Assembly: GCF_007362775.1 (NCBI RefSeq)
Contig: NZ_CP041692.1
Location: 1,736,001-1,800,000, forward strand
From: Microlunatus elymi
Lineage (GTDB): Bacteria; Actinomycetota; Actinomycetes; Propionibacteriales; Propionibacteriaceae
Length of the DNA: 64,000 nt
Reading direction: 5' to 3'
Made by a program: the position numbers and the translations under genes. Positions 32,722-44,207 of the stretch are shown in pieces (position 1 is the stretch's first letter; each line of letters begins with the position of its first letter). The notes beneath the pieces were generated by a model. It was not told the origin of the DNA, ran no database searches, and saw only the letters and a program-made list of their open reading frames with translations.

Positions 32722-33750
32722 CTACGCAGACGGCGCGACGTGCGGTGGCGCAGCCGTCGACTCACCGGGCAGGAACTCGCCACACCGAAGCTCCGGCGGG
32801 AGCGGTTCGCCACCGGACAGCCGACGCAATAGGGCGCGCACCGCCAGCTGACCAAGCTCGACACCGGGAGAGGTCAACGTGGTCAACGGCGGATCGGTGG
32901 TGTAGGCGATGTCGGCGGCGGCCAACGCCGCCACCACAGAGACGTCATCGGGGACACGTCGGCCGGCTGCCCGCAACCCGGCCAACAGACCGGTCACCGT
33001 CGGCTCGCCGAAGATCACGACTCCGCTCGCCTGCGGATGCGTACGGCTCAATTCGAGCGCGATCTCGCGTCCGTACTTCGCCCCGGATCGGGTGTTCAGG
33101 ACAACCGGCTCGAAGTGTCGTTCGGCGGCGATCCGACGAAACGCGTCCTCCATCCGTACGTACGGGCCGTAGCGCTCGAAGCTGGGGACCCGTTGATCGC
33201 CGGAGATCAGCGCGATGTTGCGGTGGCCGACATCCCAGAGGTGGTCGACGCAGCGCCGGATGCTCTCGTCGAAATCGATGTCGACGTAGTCCAGACCGCT
33301 CGGCTCGGCCGTTCGACCGATCAGTACGAACGGCGAGTCCAGGGACTGCAGCACGCCCACTCGAGGGTCGGCGAGTTGGACTTCCATCAGCAGCACGCCG
33401 TCGACCAGACCCTGGCCGACCAGATCGGCCAGTTCGGCGGCATCATTGCTCACCGGCCAGACGACCAGGTGATAGTCGTTCGACCTGGCCTCCCGCGCCG
33501 CGCTGGTGATGAACTCGATTCCCGAGGTGCTGAGGTGATGCTCGAGTGCCGGATACACCAGCGCCAGGATCCTGGTCTGCCGACTGGCGAGCGCACGGGC
33601 GACCGAGTTGCGCCGGAAGCCGAGTTCGGCCATGGCCTCCTCTATCCGCTTCCGGGTCGAGTCGGTGACCGGTTTGGTGTTGTTGACCACGAACGACACC
33701 GTCGCGATCGACACCCCGGCCCGCTCCGCGACGTCGCGCATGGTCGCCAT
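32722..33750 (-). CDS. LacI-family repressor of the sugar ABC operon
   Basis: A 342-residue LacI regulator. The HTH and hinge sit at residues 1-55 (MRDVAERAGVSIATVSFVVN, then ARALASRQT), followed by a periplasmic-binding-like effector domain (ILALVYPALEHHLSTSG, DGVLLMEV, GHRNIALISGD). It is divergent from the binding-protein gene at 33970 with a 219-bp gap containing a CGGTTAACCG palindrome. By location it should repress the thu-like operon until a sugar binds. The C-terminus (STAAPPHVAPSA) is a short disordered tail. Confidence 0.93.
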   Translation of the reverse strand: MATMRDVAERAGVSIATVSFVVNNTKPVTDSTRKRIEEAMAELGFRRNSVARALASRQTRILALVYPALEHHLSTSGIEFITSAAREARSNDYHLVVWPVSNDAAELADLVGQGLVDGVLLMEVQLADPRVGVLQSLDSPFVLIGRTAEPSGLDYVDIDFDESIRRCVDHLWDVGHRNIALISGDQRVPSFERYGPYVRMEDAFRRIAAERHFEPVVLNTRSGAKYGREIALELSRTHPQASGVVIFGEPTVTGLLAGLRAAGRRVPDDVSVVAALAAADIAYTTDPPLTTLTSPGVELGQLAVRALLRRLSGGEPLPPELRCGEFLPGESTAAPPHVAPSA

Positions 33751-33821
33751 CGTGCTGCCTTTCGTACGGTGAAACCCACCTGTTTCCGGTAGTCATCCTG
33801 TTGCGAAGGCCACTTCGACCC

Positions 33822-33887
33822 TTGACACGACGACATGATCTGGATCACACTCGACCGCGTCAGCCAGTAAAGCGGTTAACCGACTTA
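33822..33887 (+). promoter_or_regulatory. promoter and LacI operator of the sugar operon
   Basis: A TTGACA -35 box at 33822-33827 is followed by a weak CACACT at 33846-33851 (18-bp spacer). Downstream lies a 20-bp imperfect palindrome, TAAAG-CGGTTAACCG-ACTTA (33868-33887), with a perfect 10-bp centre. A central CG-containing palindrome overlapping the transcription start is the usual LacI-family operator form. Confidence 0.6.
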
Positions 33888-33969
33888 CCTGCAAGTCATT
33901 CGATGCGACGCCAGTTCAACCGCATCGTGGTGAAGCGCTTTGCCAAGTCCAGCAAGGGAGCTGTGAACG

Positions 33970-35205
33970 ATGTTCAAGAGACGACTGATGGTGGCCGCCG
34001 CAGCAGTGGCCCTGACGTCATTGAGCCTGACGGCCTGCGGTGGCGGATCGGGCGGCAGTGCGAACAACAAGGCGGGTGGGAAGGTCGACAGCCTCACCGT
34101 GCTGGATTACTACACCGACGAGCCGAGTCATTCCCAGATCGCCGATCAACTGAGTAAGTGTGGCACCGCGATCGGGGTCGCCAAGGTGAACCACCAATCG
34201 GTCCCCGGACCGACACTGATCCAGAAGGTCCTGCAGCAGGCATCGTCGAAGACGCTGCCGGACGTGTTGATGCTGGACAACCCGGACATCCAGCAGATCG
34301 CCCAGGCCGGTGCGCTGGCGCCCCTAAACGATTACGGCATCGACGCCAAGGGGTATGCGAAGGGTCCGATCGACGCTGCGACCTACCAAGGCAAGCTGTA
34401 CGGGCTCCAGCCGGGCGCCAACACGCTGGCGATCTTCTACAACAAGGACGATCTGAGCAAGGCCGGCGTCAAACCGCCGACGACCTGGGCGGAGTTGAAG
34501 GCGGCAGCCAAGAAACTGACGGTCGGCAAGCGTTACGGGTTCGCGTTCAACGCGACCGCCGACTACGAGGGTGCCTGGCAGTTCCTGCCGCCGATGTGGA
34601 CCAACGGCGGTGACGAGACGAAGCTGACGAGCCCGCAGGTCGCGGGCGCGCTGCAGCTGTGGAAGGACCTCGTCGATGACGGCTCGGTCTCCAAGAGCGT
34701 CGTCAACTGGAAGCAGTCGGACGTCAATGATCAGTTCATCGCCGGCAAGGCCGCGATGATGTTGAACGGTCCATGGCAGATCCCCGCGCTGGACAAGGCC
34801 AAGATCAACTACGGTGTCGTCCCCTTCCCGGTCAACACCCCTGGCCAGACGTCGGTCGCGCCGCTCGGTGGCGAGGCTTGGACGGTGCCGTTGACCGGCG
34901 ACACGGCGAAGATGCAGAAGGCTGCCGAGCTGGTGAAGTGCATGAACACCGACGCCAATCAGCTGCTGCGTGCCAAGCAGGGCGGCATCGTGCCGACCAA
35001 GCTCGCGCTGGCCGATCAGTTCAAGAAGGAAGATCCGGAGATGGCCGGCTTCGTCGAGCCGGTGGCCAATGCCCGCGCCCGCACCGGAAAGCTCGGCCCG
35101 AAGTGGCCGGACACCGCCAAGGTGATCTACACCGGCGTCCAGCTCGTGCTGACCGGGCAGGCAAGTCCGGCCGACGCGATGGCCAAGGCCGGGGCCAGTC
35201 AATGA
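33970..35205 (+). CDS. sugar ABC transporter substrate-binding lipoprotein
   Basis: A 411-residue extracellular binding protein (family 1). It has a lipoprotein signal peptide with lipobox SLTAC (Cys ~23) followed by a Gly/Ser linker. The mature domain has NTLAIFYNKDDLSKAGVKPP, PTTWAELKAAAKKLTV, and AAMMLNGPWQIPAL, all typical of oligosaccharide/trehalose-type SBPs. It is first in an operon with two permeases, a ThuA-like gene and a dehydrogenase. AAGGGAG precedes ATG 33970. By synteny with thuE it may bind trehalose or a related glucoside; that is inference. Confidence 0.93.
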   Translation: MFKRRLMVAAAAVALTSLSLTACGGGSGGSANNKAGGKVDSLTVLDYYTDEPSHSQIADQLSKCGTAIGVAKVNHQSVPGPTLIQKVLQQASSKTLPDVLMLDNPDIQQIAQAGALAPLNDYGIDAKGYAKGPIDAATYQGKLYGLQPGANTLAIFYNKDDLSKAGVKPPTTWAELKAAAKKLTVGKRYGFAFNATADYEGAWQFLPPMWTNGGDETKLTSPQVAGALQLWKDLVDDGSVSKSVVNWKQSDVNDQFIAGKAAMMLNGPWQIPALDKAKINYGVVPFPVNTPGQTSVAPLGGEAWTVPLTGDTAKMQKAAELVKCMNTDANQLLRAKQGGIVPTKLALADQFKKEDPEMAGFVEPVANARARTGKLGPKWPDTAKVIYTGVQLVLTGQASPADAMAKAGASQ

Positions 35206-35242
35206 GCCTCGGCAACCGTCGCACCAGGGACAGGAGCGGGTG

Positions 35243-36208
35243 ATGTCGGAGGCCGAGACGCTGCGCGCAACCCGCAGTCCCCAGCCCAGATCGTCCGCCT
35301 CGGAGCCCAAGCGGCGGGGGCTCGGGCGCCGGGGTGAGGAGATCGCGAAGATCTTGTTCGTTGTCCCGGCGGCTTTCGCAATCGTAGTGTTGTTCGGCTA
35401 CCCGGTGGTGAAGAACCTGCTGATGAGCTTCCAGGAATACACCCTGCGGACCTTCATCACCGGGGAAGCGCCCTGGGTCGGGTTGCAGAACTACCTGACG
35501 GTGATCAAGGACGATCTCTTCGCCAAGGAGCTGGCCAACACCGCGCTGTTCACGATCGGATCGATCGTCGGACAGTTCGTGATCGGCATGCTGCTGGCGT
35601 TGTTCTTCCACAAGCACTTCCCGCTCAACGGCATCCTTCGGGCCCTGTTCCTGCTGCCCTGGTTGATCCCCTTGATCGTCGGGAGTGCGGCCTGGCGGGC
35701 GATTCTCGAGCAGGACAGCGGGATCCTCAATGTCACCTTGGAACGCCTGGGAGTGATCACCGAACCGGTGCCTTGGCTGACCTCGCCCGACGTTGCGTTG
35801 ATCGCGGTGATCTTGGTCAACATCTGGCTCGGCATCCCGTTCAATCTGACCTTGCTGTACAGCGGTTTGCAGGCGATTCCCGATGAGCTGTACGAGGCGG
35901 GCTCGCTGGACGGTGCGACCGGGTGGAAGGCGTTCTGGCACATCACCTGGCCGAATCTGAGAGCGGTGGTGAATGTGGTGCTGATGCTCGGCGTGATCTA
36001 CACCCTGAAGGTGATCGACCTGATCCTCGGCCTGACTCAGGGCGGCCCGGCGAACGCGACGCAGACGATCGCGATCCAGTCGTATCAGCGGTCGTTCGTC
36101 GAGTTCAAGTTCGGTGAGGGTGCGGCGCTCAGCAACATTCTGATCGTGATCTCACTGGTGTTCGCGATCGTGTACGTCCGTGCCAACCGTCGCCAGGTCG
36201 ACGAGTAG
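35243..36208 (+). CDS. sugar ABC transporter permease (MalF-type)
   Basis: A 321-residue permease with six TM helices after a ~40-residue cytoplasmic N-terminus. The EAA loop that docks the ATPase is EAGSLDGATGWKAFWHITWP. Helix examples: ILFVVPAAFAIVVLFGYPVV and ILRALFLLPWLIPLIVGSA. ATG 35243 is used rather than GTG 35240 because AGGAG (35232-35236) is 6 nt upstream. It lies 37 bp after the binding-protein gene and 9 bp before the second permease. Confidence 0.94.
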   Translation: MSEAETLRATRSPQPRSSASEPKRRGLGRRGEEIAKILFVVPAAFAIVVLFGYPVVKNLLMSFQEYTLRTFITGEAPWVGLQNYLTVIKDDLFAKELANTALFTIGSIVGQFVIGMLLALFFHKHFPLNGILRALFLLPWLIPLIVGSAAWRAILEQDSGILNVTLERLGVITEPVPWLTSPDVALIAVILVNIWLGIPFNLTLLYSGLQAIPDELYEAGSLDGATGWKAFWHITWPNLRAVVNVVLMLGVIYTLKVIDLILGLTQGGPANATQTIAIQSYQRSFVEFKFGEGAALSNILIVISLVFAIVYVRANRRQVDE

Positions 36209-36217
36209 GAGAAGATC

Positions 36218-37057
36218 ATGACGCTCACTCACCAGCAGCGGTTGGTGGTCCGGCGGACGGGTCGTGGCTTGCGTACGGCGGTTGCGATCGTGTTGCTCGC
36301 AGCGATGCTGTTCCCCGTCTACTGGATGGTCAACACGTCCTTCCAACCCAGCGGAAACACCTTGTCCGCAACATTCTTTCCCGCACATCCGAGCTTGCAG
36401 GGCTATTCCGCGGCTATTCATGATCAAGGTCAGAATCTGATCACGAGTCTGATCATCGCCATCGGTACGGTGGCACTGACTCTGCTGGTCGCAACACCCT
36501 GCGCGTACGCACTGGCGCAGTTCCGGTTCCGTTGGATCAGTTGGGCGCTGCTGGCGATCTTGATCTCCCAGATGATCCCGGGGATCGTGATTGCGAACGC
36601 GCTCTACACGCTGTACGAGAACATCGGACTGTTGAACTCGATCCCAGGATTGATCATCGCCAACTCGGCCAGCACCATTCCCTTCGGGATCTTGATCATG
36701 CGTTCGTTCATGCTCGGGGTTCCGCCGTCGATCGTCGAAGCGGCGCGGGTCGACGGAGCCGGGCTCGTGCGTGCCTTCTTGTCCATCGTGGTGCCGATCA
36801 GCCGTAACTCGTTGATCACGGCCGGGTTGTTCGCGTTCCTGTTCGCCTGGGGCGACTTCCTGTACGCGCTCACGTTGACGACCAAGGGCAACATCGTCCC
36901 GGTGACGCTCGGCATCTACACCTATCTCGGAGCGCACATCTCCAACTGGAGCGCGGTGATGGCCACCGCGATCATGGCCTCGATCCCGGCGATCATCCTG
37001 TTGGTCATCGCCCAGAAGTTCATCGCAGCCGGCGCGACCGGAGGAGCGGTCAAGTGA
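36218..37057 (+). CDS. sugar ABC transporter permease (MalG-type)
   Basis: A 279-residue permease with six TM helices. The N-terminal helix (AVAIVLLAAMLFPVYWMVNT) is typical of MalG/carbohydrate ABC permease 2. The EAA loop reads EAARVDGAGLVRAFLSIVVP. It pairs with the preceding permease. No ATP-binding subunit gene is present in the operon; actinobacterial sugar transporters commonly share one MsiK/UgpC-type ATPase encoded elsewhere. Confidence 0.94.
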   Translation: MTLTHQQRLVVRRTGRGLRTAVAIVLLAAMLFPVYWMVNTSFQPSGNTLSATFFPAHPSLQGYSAAIHDQGQNLITSLIIAIGTVALTLLVATPCAYALAQFRFRWISWALLAILISQMIPGIVIANALYTLYENIGLLNSIPGLIIANSASTIPFGILIMRSFMLGVPPSIVEAARVDGAGLVRAFLSIVVPISRNSLITAGLFAFLFAWGDFLYALTLTTKGNIVPVTLGIYTYLGAHISNWSAVMATAIMASIPAIILLVIAQKFIAAGATGGAVK

Positions 37058-37100
37058 CTGCCGACCGCGAAATCATCAATCCTCGAAAGGAAATCAACGC

Positions 37101-37910
37101 ATGACCGTCAGTAGTACCGACCTCGAGTACGCGCCGCCCGGCCGACCGATCCGGGCCCTGGTGTGGGGCGAGAACCGGCATGAGCAGGTCGAGGAGCACG
37201 TCGCCAAGCTCTATCCGCAGGGGATGCACAACACGATCAAGGAAGGCATCGAGGAGAACCTCGGCGACGGCGCCGTCGTCAACACCGTCACCCTGGACGA
37301 CCCGGAGCACGGGCTGACCGAGGAGGTGCTGGCGCAGACCGACGTGTTGCTGTGGTGGGGACATGCGGCGCATCAGGACGTCGATGATCACGTCGTCGAC
37401 CGGGTCTACCGCCACGTACTGTCCGGGATGGGGCTGATCGTCCTGCACTCCGGGCACTGGTCCAAGATCTTCGGCAAGCTGATGGGTACCTCCTGCACCC
37501 TGCGCTGGCGCAGCGAACATGATCGTGAGCTGGTTTGGACCATCGACCGAACCCATCCGATCGCGCGTGGAGTGCCGCATCCGATCGAGATCGAGGCGCA
37601 GGAGATGTACGGCGAGCAGTTCGACATCCCCACCCCGGACGAGTTGATCTTCATCAGCTCGTTCAGCGGCGGCGAGGTATTCCGTTCCGGCTGCACCTGG
37701 CGCCGCGGCAACGGGCGGATCTTCTACTTCTCGCCCGGTGATCAGGACTATCCCGTCTATCACCACAAGGATGTCCGCCGGGTGATCAGCAACGGTGTGC
37801 AGTGGGCACGACCGGCGGTGGAGCGTAGTCTGCCGACACTGCGCCGGCACGAGACCGGACAGTTCTTCGAAGGTCGCGAGTATCAGAGCCCGTGGCAGAA
37901 CAAGGCGTGA
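37101..37910 (+). CDS. ThuA-like trehalose-utilisation domain protein
   Basis: A 269-residue ThuA-fold protein (glutamine-amidotransferase-like fold without the amidotransferase Cys). Seen: IRALVWGENRHEQVEEHVAK, DVLLWWGHAAHQDVDDHVVD, GLIVLHSGHWSKIFGKLMG and GRIFYFSPGDQDYPVYHHKD. ThuA proteins act with ThuB-type dehydrogenases in 3-keto-sugar catabolism of disaccharides. It lies between the transporter and the Gfo/Idh/MocA gene (43 and 20 bp gaps), matching thuEFG-AB order. The actual sugar is not proven. Confidence 0.9.
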   Translation: MTVSSTDLEYAPPGRPIRALVWGENRHEQVEEHVAKLYPQGMHNTIKEGIEENLGDGAVVNTVTLDDPEHGLTEEVLAQTDVLLWWGHAAHQDVDDHVVDRVYRHVLSGMGLIVLHSGHWSKIFGKLMGTSCTLRWRSEHDRELVWTIDRTHPIARGVPHPIEIEAQEMYGEQFDIPTPDELIFISSFSGGEVFRSGCTWRRGNGRIFYFSPGDQDYPVYHHKDVRRVISNGVQWARPAVERSLPTLRRHETGQFFEGREYQSPWQNKA

Positions 37911-37930
37911 ACGCGCGACAGGAGAGGTCA

Positions 37931-39028
37931 GTGATCAAGGACGGTGCGCCGATCAAGATCATCCAGCTCGGCGCCGGCTCGATGGGACGTGCCTGGCTCG
38001 GCACGATCGGCGCCAACCCCGACGTCGAGTTGGTGGGGCTGGTCGATCTCGATGTTGATCTTGCTCGGCGGTCCGCCGCGGAGACCGGCCACGGCGAGGT
38101 CCCGGTAGCCACCGAGCTGGCCGGGCTGGAGGTCGACGCCGATGCGGTGATCAACGTGACCATTCCGCAGGCGCACGCGGGCACGACGCAGGACGCCCTG
38201 TTCGCCGGGCTGCCGGTGTTGTGCGAGAAGCCGATCGCGCCCGACGTGGCCACCGGACTGGCCATGGCGGCCGCAGCCGAGGCGTCCGGCGCGCTGCTGA
38301 TGATCAGCCAGTCCCGGCGCTACTTCAACGGCTTCCAGCAGTTCCGCTCAGTAGTCGGTGATCTTGGCGCCGTCGGAACGGTGACCTGCGAATTCTTCAA
38401 GGCACCCCACTTCGGCGGCTTTCGCGACGCGATGGAGCATCCACTGCTGGTGGACATGGCGATCCACACCTTCGACGCCGTCCGGGCACTGCTGGGCAGC
38501 AACCCGGTCAGCGTCTACTGCGACGCCTACAACCCCAGCTGGAGTTGGTACGCCGGTGACGCGGCCGCGAACGCATCCTTCACCTTCGCCGAGGGTGTCC
38601 GGTTCGGTTATCACGGCAGCTGGTGCGCGCCCGGTCAGGAAACCTCCTGGAACGGCAGCTGGCGGGTCAGCGCCGAACGCGGCACCGCCTGTTGGGACGG
38701 TGATCATGAACCGACGGCCGAACGTGTCGACGGTTCGATCAAGGTTCCGGCGTCGGATCAGGCCCCCGAGCAGATCAGTGGTTCGCTGGCTGAGTTCGTT
38801 GATCATCTGCGTCGCGAGACCATCCCGGCGACCGAAGCCGCGTCCAATGTGGTCAGCTTGGCCATGGTGGAGGCCGCCGTCCGGTCGGCAGAAGAACACC
38901 GACCGGTACAGATCGCCGACGTTCTCACGCAGGCGTACGATCTCGCAGTTTCCACTGACCATGATCAGCGAGTGCTGGCGGTACTCAAGTCCTGGAGCGT
39001 GCTGCACAAGGTCGGACTGGCGTCCTGA
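37931..39028 (+). CDS. Gfo/Idh/MocA-family dehydrogenase (ThuB-like)
   Basis: A 365-residue NAD(P)-dependent sugar dehydrogenase. The N-terminal Rossmann motif is IIQLGAGSMGRAWLGTIG, and the family EKP motif is VLCEKPIAPD. The C-terminal half supplies DMAIHTFDAVRALLG, with the catalytic His region. GTG 37931 is used because AGGAGAGG ends 3-6 nt upstream; the frame is open from 37892 without support. It is last in the operon and is followed by a strong hairpin. By analogy with ThuB it would oxidise the imported disaccharide to its 3-keto form. Confidence 0.92.
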   Translation: MIKDGAPIKIIQLGAGSMGRAWLGTIGANPDVELVGLVDLDVDLARRSAAETGHGEVPVATELAGLEVDADAVINVTIPQAHAGTTQDALFAGLPVLCEKPIAPDVATGLAMAAAAEASGALLMISQSRRYFNGFQQFRSVVGDLGAVGTVTCEFFKAPHFGGFRDAMEHPLLVDMAIHTFDAVRALLGSNPVSVYCDAYNPSWSWYAGDAAANASFTFAEGVRFGYHGSWCAPGQETSWNGSWRVSAERGTACWDGDHEPTAERVDGSIKVPASDQAPEQISGSLAEFVDHLRRETIPATEAASNVVSLAMVEAAVRSAEEHRPVQIADVLTQAYDLAVSTDHDQRVLAVLKSWSVLHKVGLAS

Positions 39029-39039
39029 GAAACCGAACA

Positions 39040-39067
39040 GGCTCAGGATTCCGAAGGGTCCTGAGCC
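39040..39067 (+). terminator. hairpin after the sugar operon
   Basis: A perfect 9-bp stem GGCTCAGGA/TCCTGAGCC with a 10-nt loop starts 12 bp after the operon's last stop. Its right arm overlaps a dispersed GGTCCTGAGCCCGTCGAAGG repeat (39057-39079). It separates this operon from the convergent icd gene, so bidirectional termination is plausible. Confidence 0.6.
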
Positions 39068-39107
39068 CGTCGAAGGACCGGAAGCCCGGCCCGCGTACCA
39101 AGATCGA

Positions 39108-41658
<2,551 letters not shown>

Positions 41659-43341
41659 ATGGCTGAGTTCATTTTCCAGCTGCAGAACGTACGCAAGGCG
41701 TTGGGGGAGAAGGTCATCCTCGACAACGTCACGCTGGATTTCCTGCCTGGCGCGAAGATCGGCGTCGTCGGCCCGAACGGCATGGGCAAGTCGACCCTGC
41801 TGAAGCTGATGGCCGGCATCGAGCAGCCCAACAACGGCGAGGCCCGGCTGGCCAAGGATTCGACCGTCGGCATCCTGCTGCAGGAGCCGCCGCTGACCGA
41901 GGGCAAGACCGTGCTGGAGAACGTCGAGGAAGCGGTCGCGGAGACCAAGCAGATGCTGGCCCGCTTCAACGAGATCTCCGAGGAGTTGGCCGACCCGGAC
42001 GCCGACTACGACGCGCTGCTGGCCGAGATGGGTGACCTGCAGACCGACCTTGATCATCGGCAGGCCTGGGAGATCGATTCCCAACTGGAGCAGGCGATGG
42101 ACGCGCTGCGCTGCCCGCCGGGCGATGCAGTTGTCGACGTGCTCTCCGGAGGTGAACGCCGCCGGGTCGCCCTCTGCAAGCTGCTGCTGCAGCAGCCCGA
42201 CCTGCTGCTGCTGGACGAGCCGACCAACCACCTGGATGCGGAGTCCGTCTACTGGCTGCAGGGCCATCTGAAGAACTATCCCGGTGCCGTGCTGGCCGTC
42301 ACCCACGACCGGTACTTCCTCGATCAGGTTGCCGAGTGGATTCTCGAACTGGACCGCGGCCGGACCTATCCCTACCAGGGCAACTACTCCACCTACCTGG
42401 AGACCAAGCGATCCCGGCTGCAGTTGGAGGGACGCAAGGACGCCAAACGGGCCAAGATCCTGGAGAAAGAGTTGGAGTGGGTGCGCTCCAACCCGAAGGC
42501 ACGGCAGGCCAAGAACCGGGCCCGGTTGGCACGGTACGAGGAGATGGCCGCCGAGGCGGAGCGGACCAAGAAGCTGGACTTCGAGGAGATCAACATCCCG
42601 CCGGGTCCGCGGCTGGGCAACCAGGTGCTGGACGCGGAAGACCTGCACAAGGCGTTCGAGGATCGCGAGCTCTTCAACGGGCTCAACTTCTCGCTGCCGC
42701 GGGCCGGCATCGTCGGCATCGTCGGCCCGAACGGTGTCGGCAAGTCCACGCTGTTCCGGATGATCGTCGGCGAGGAGACGCCGGACAGCGGGGCGTTGAA
42801 GCTCGGCTCGACCGTCTCGGTGTCGTACGTCGACCAGAGCCGGTCCGGTCTGGATCCGAAGAAGAACGTCTGGGAGGTCGTCTCCGACGGGCTCGACTAC
42901 ATCAAGGTCGCCAACTTCGAGATGCCGTCGCGGGCCTACGTGGCCTCGTTCGGGTTCAAGGGGCCGGATCAGCAGAAACCGTCCGGTGTGCTGTCCGGCG
43001 GTGAACGCAACCGGCTCAACCTGGCGCTGACGTTGAAGATGGGCGGCAACCTGTTGCTGCTGGACGAGCCGACCAACGACCTGGACGTGGAAACCCTGCA
43101 GTCGTTGGAAGACGCGCTGCTGGAGTTCCCGGGCTGTGCCGTTGTCGTCTCCCACGACCGCTGGTTCCTGGACCGCGTCGCCACCCACATCCTCGCTTGG
43201 GAAGGCACCGACGAGGACCCGGCCCAGTGGTACTGGTTCGAGGGCAACTTCGAGGACTACGAGGCGAACAAGATCGAACGCCTCGGCGCCGAAGCCGCCC
43301 GCCCGCACCGCACCACCCACCGCCGCCTGACCCGGGACTGA
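41659..43341 (+). CDS. ettA: EttA, energy-dependent translational throttle (ABC-F)
   Basis: A 560-residue ABC-F ATPase without membrane domain. There are two nucleotide-binding domains: Walker A GPNGMGKST and GPNGVGKST, signatures LSGGERRRVALCK and LSGGERNRLNLALTL, Walker B LLLLDEPTNHLD and LLLLDEPTNDLD. The inter-domain linker with the P-site tRNA interaction motif is rich in basic and Glu residues (RSNPKARQAKNRARLARYEE). Length and the MAEFIFQLQNVRKALGEKVI start match EttA. It binds the ribosomal E site and couples initiation/elongation to ATP level. ATG 41659 is the family start. Confidence 0.96.
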   Translation: MAEFIFQLQNVRKALGEKVILDNVTLDFLPGAKIGVVGPNGMGKSTLLKLMAGIEQPNNGEARLAKDSTVGILLQEPPLTEGKTVLENVEEAVAETKQMLARFNEISEELADPDADYDALLAEMGDLQTDLDHRQAWEIDSQLEQAMDALRCPPGDAVVDVLSGGERRRVALCKLLLQQPDLLLLDEPTNHLDAESVYWLQGHLKNYPGAVLAVTHDRYFLDQVAEWILELDRGRTYPYQGNYSTYLETKRSRLQLEGRKDAKRAKILEKELEWVRSNPKARQAKNRARLARYEEMAAEAERTKKLDFEEINIPPGPRLGNQVLDAEDLHKAFEDRELFNGLNFSLPRAGIVGIVGPNGVGKSTLFRMIVGEETPDSGALKLGSTVSVSYVDQSRSGLDPKKNVWEVVSDGLDYIKVANFEMPSRAYVASFGFKGPDQQKPSGVLSGGERNRLNLALTLKMGGNLLLLDEPTNDLDVETLQSLEDALLEFPGCAVVVSHDRWFLDRVATHILAWEGTDEDPAQWYWFEGNFEDYEANKIERLGAEAARPHRTTHRRLTRD

Positions 43342-43423
43342 GCCTCGCCCGGTCGAGCTTCCGCTCGCCGGCCCGACCCGCTCGCGGCCCATTTCAGCGT
43401 ACGGTCCGACGCTGCTCAGGACC

Positions 43424-43543
43424 GTTCCCGCGCACCGTCGGCTCTCCCGCGCACGTTCGTACTTGCGCGGCAGCGCCGTAGGTGCGCGGGAACGGGGTGG
43501 AGTCTGTCGTGCATGCGCGGGAGCGCCGTGGGTGCGCGGGAAC
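43424..43543. repeat. cluster of GGTGCGCGGGAAC-family repeats
   Basis: GGTGCGCGGGAAC occurs at 43481-43493 and 43531-43543, and its reverse complement at 43424-43436. ACTTGCGCGGCAGCGCC at 43461-43477 is identical to 26390-26406. The cluster fills the gap between ettA and the convergent membrane-protein gene. Confidence 0.75.
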
Positions 43544-43545
43544 AC

Positions 43546-43998
43546 TCAGCGGCGGCGCAGGCCGATGATCAGGATCGCGCCGACCACGAGATGCATGGAG
43601 ACCAACGCAGTCGCGGTCGAGATGCTGATCGCCGCCGTGATCGGGGAGTACAGCGACAGCGCCAAGATCACCAGGGCGACGATCCGCCAGATCGTGGTCG
43701 CTCGGGCCGGTGTGAGTCGTTCCAAGATCGCCAGCAAGGCCCAGGCGGCCAAGCCCGACAGGATCGGTGCCGCGGCGACCAGCAGCGGCATCACCTCGGT
43801 CGGGCCGAAGCCCTGATCGACCATCAGCGTCAACCCGATGATCTTGGTGCAGATCACCCAGTCCAGCAGGGCGGCGATCAACGCGACCGCGATGGTCCCG
43901 GCCCGGAGCAGTCGACGCCGAGCGGCGCCGGCTGTATTGCCTTGTGCTGTTGTGACTTCTGGTGCTGTGTCTTCTCGCGCTGCGGTGCGCTGAGTCAT
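43546..43998 (-). CDS. DUF6069-like four-TM membrane protein
   Basis: A 150-residue membrane protein. A hydrophilic Thr/Ala-rich N-terminus (~35 residues) is followed by four helices: AGTIAVALIAALLDWVICTK, VMPLLVAAAPILSGLAAWAL, WRIVALVILALSLYSPI and TALVSMHLVVGAILIIGL. The DWVICTKIIGLTLMVDQGFG segment resembles DUF6069 proteins as I recall them. ATG 43998 is chosen over an upstream TTG. Function unknown; no operon partner. Confidence 0.72.
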   Translation of the reverse strand: MTQRTAAREDTAPEVTTAQGNTAGAARRRLLRAGTIAVALIAALLDWVICTKIIGLTLMVDQGFGPTEVMPLLVAAAPILSGLAAWALLAILERLTPARATTIWRIVALVILALSLYSPITAAISISTATALVSMHLVVGAILIIGLRRR

Positions 43999-44207
43999 GA
44001 TCAACTACCTCTCGTTGTCCGTACGATGATCATGGCCATCGGCCGAAGGCGCCGGAACTGCACCTGTCAGGGCCTGTTCGGGACATGTGTCACGGTGCGC
44101 TACTCCTGAGCTCGTTGTCCGCGCAGCATCTGATGGCCCGTCCCGCGGTTCCTGTTGCCGCCGGACTTCGGTGGAATGGTGGCGGCTCCGGGAACGTCCT
44201 GTGGCCC

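Noticed and set aside
37892-37930. Extended N-terminus for the Gfo/Idh/MocA gene
   Set aside because: The upstream codons overlap the end of the ThuA-like gene, and the GTG at 37931 has the proper ribosome-binding site.
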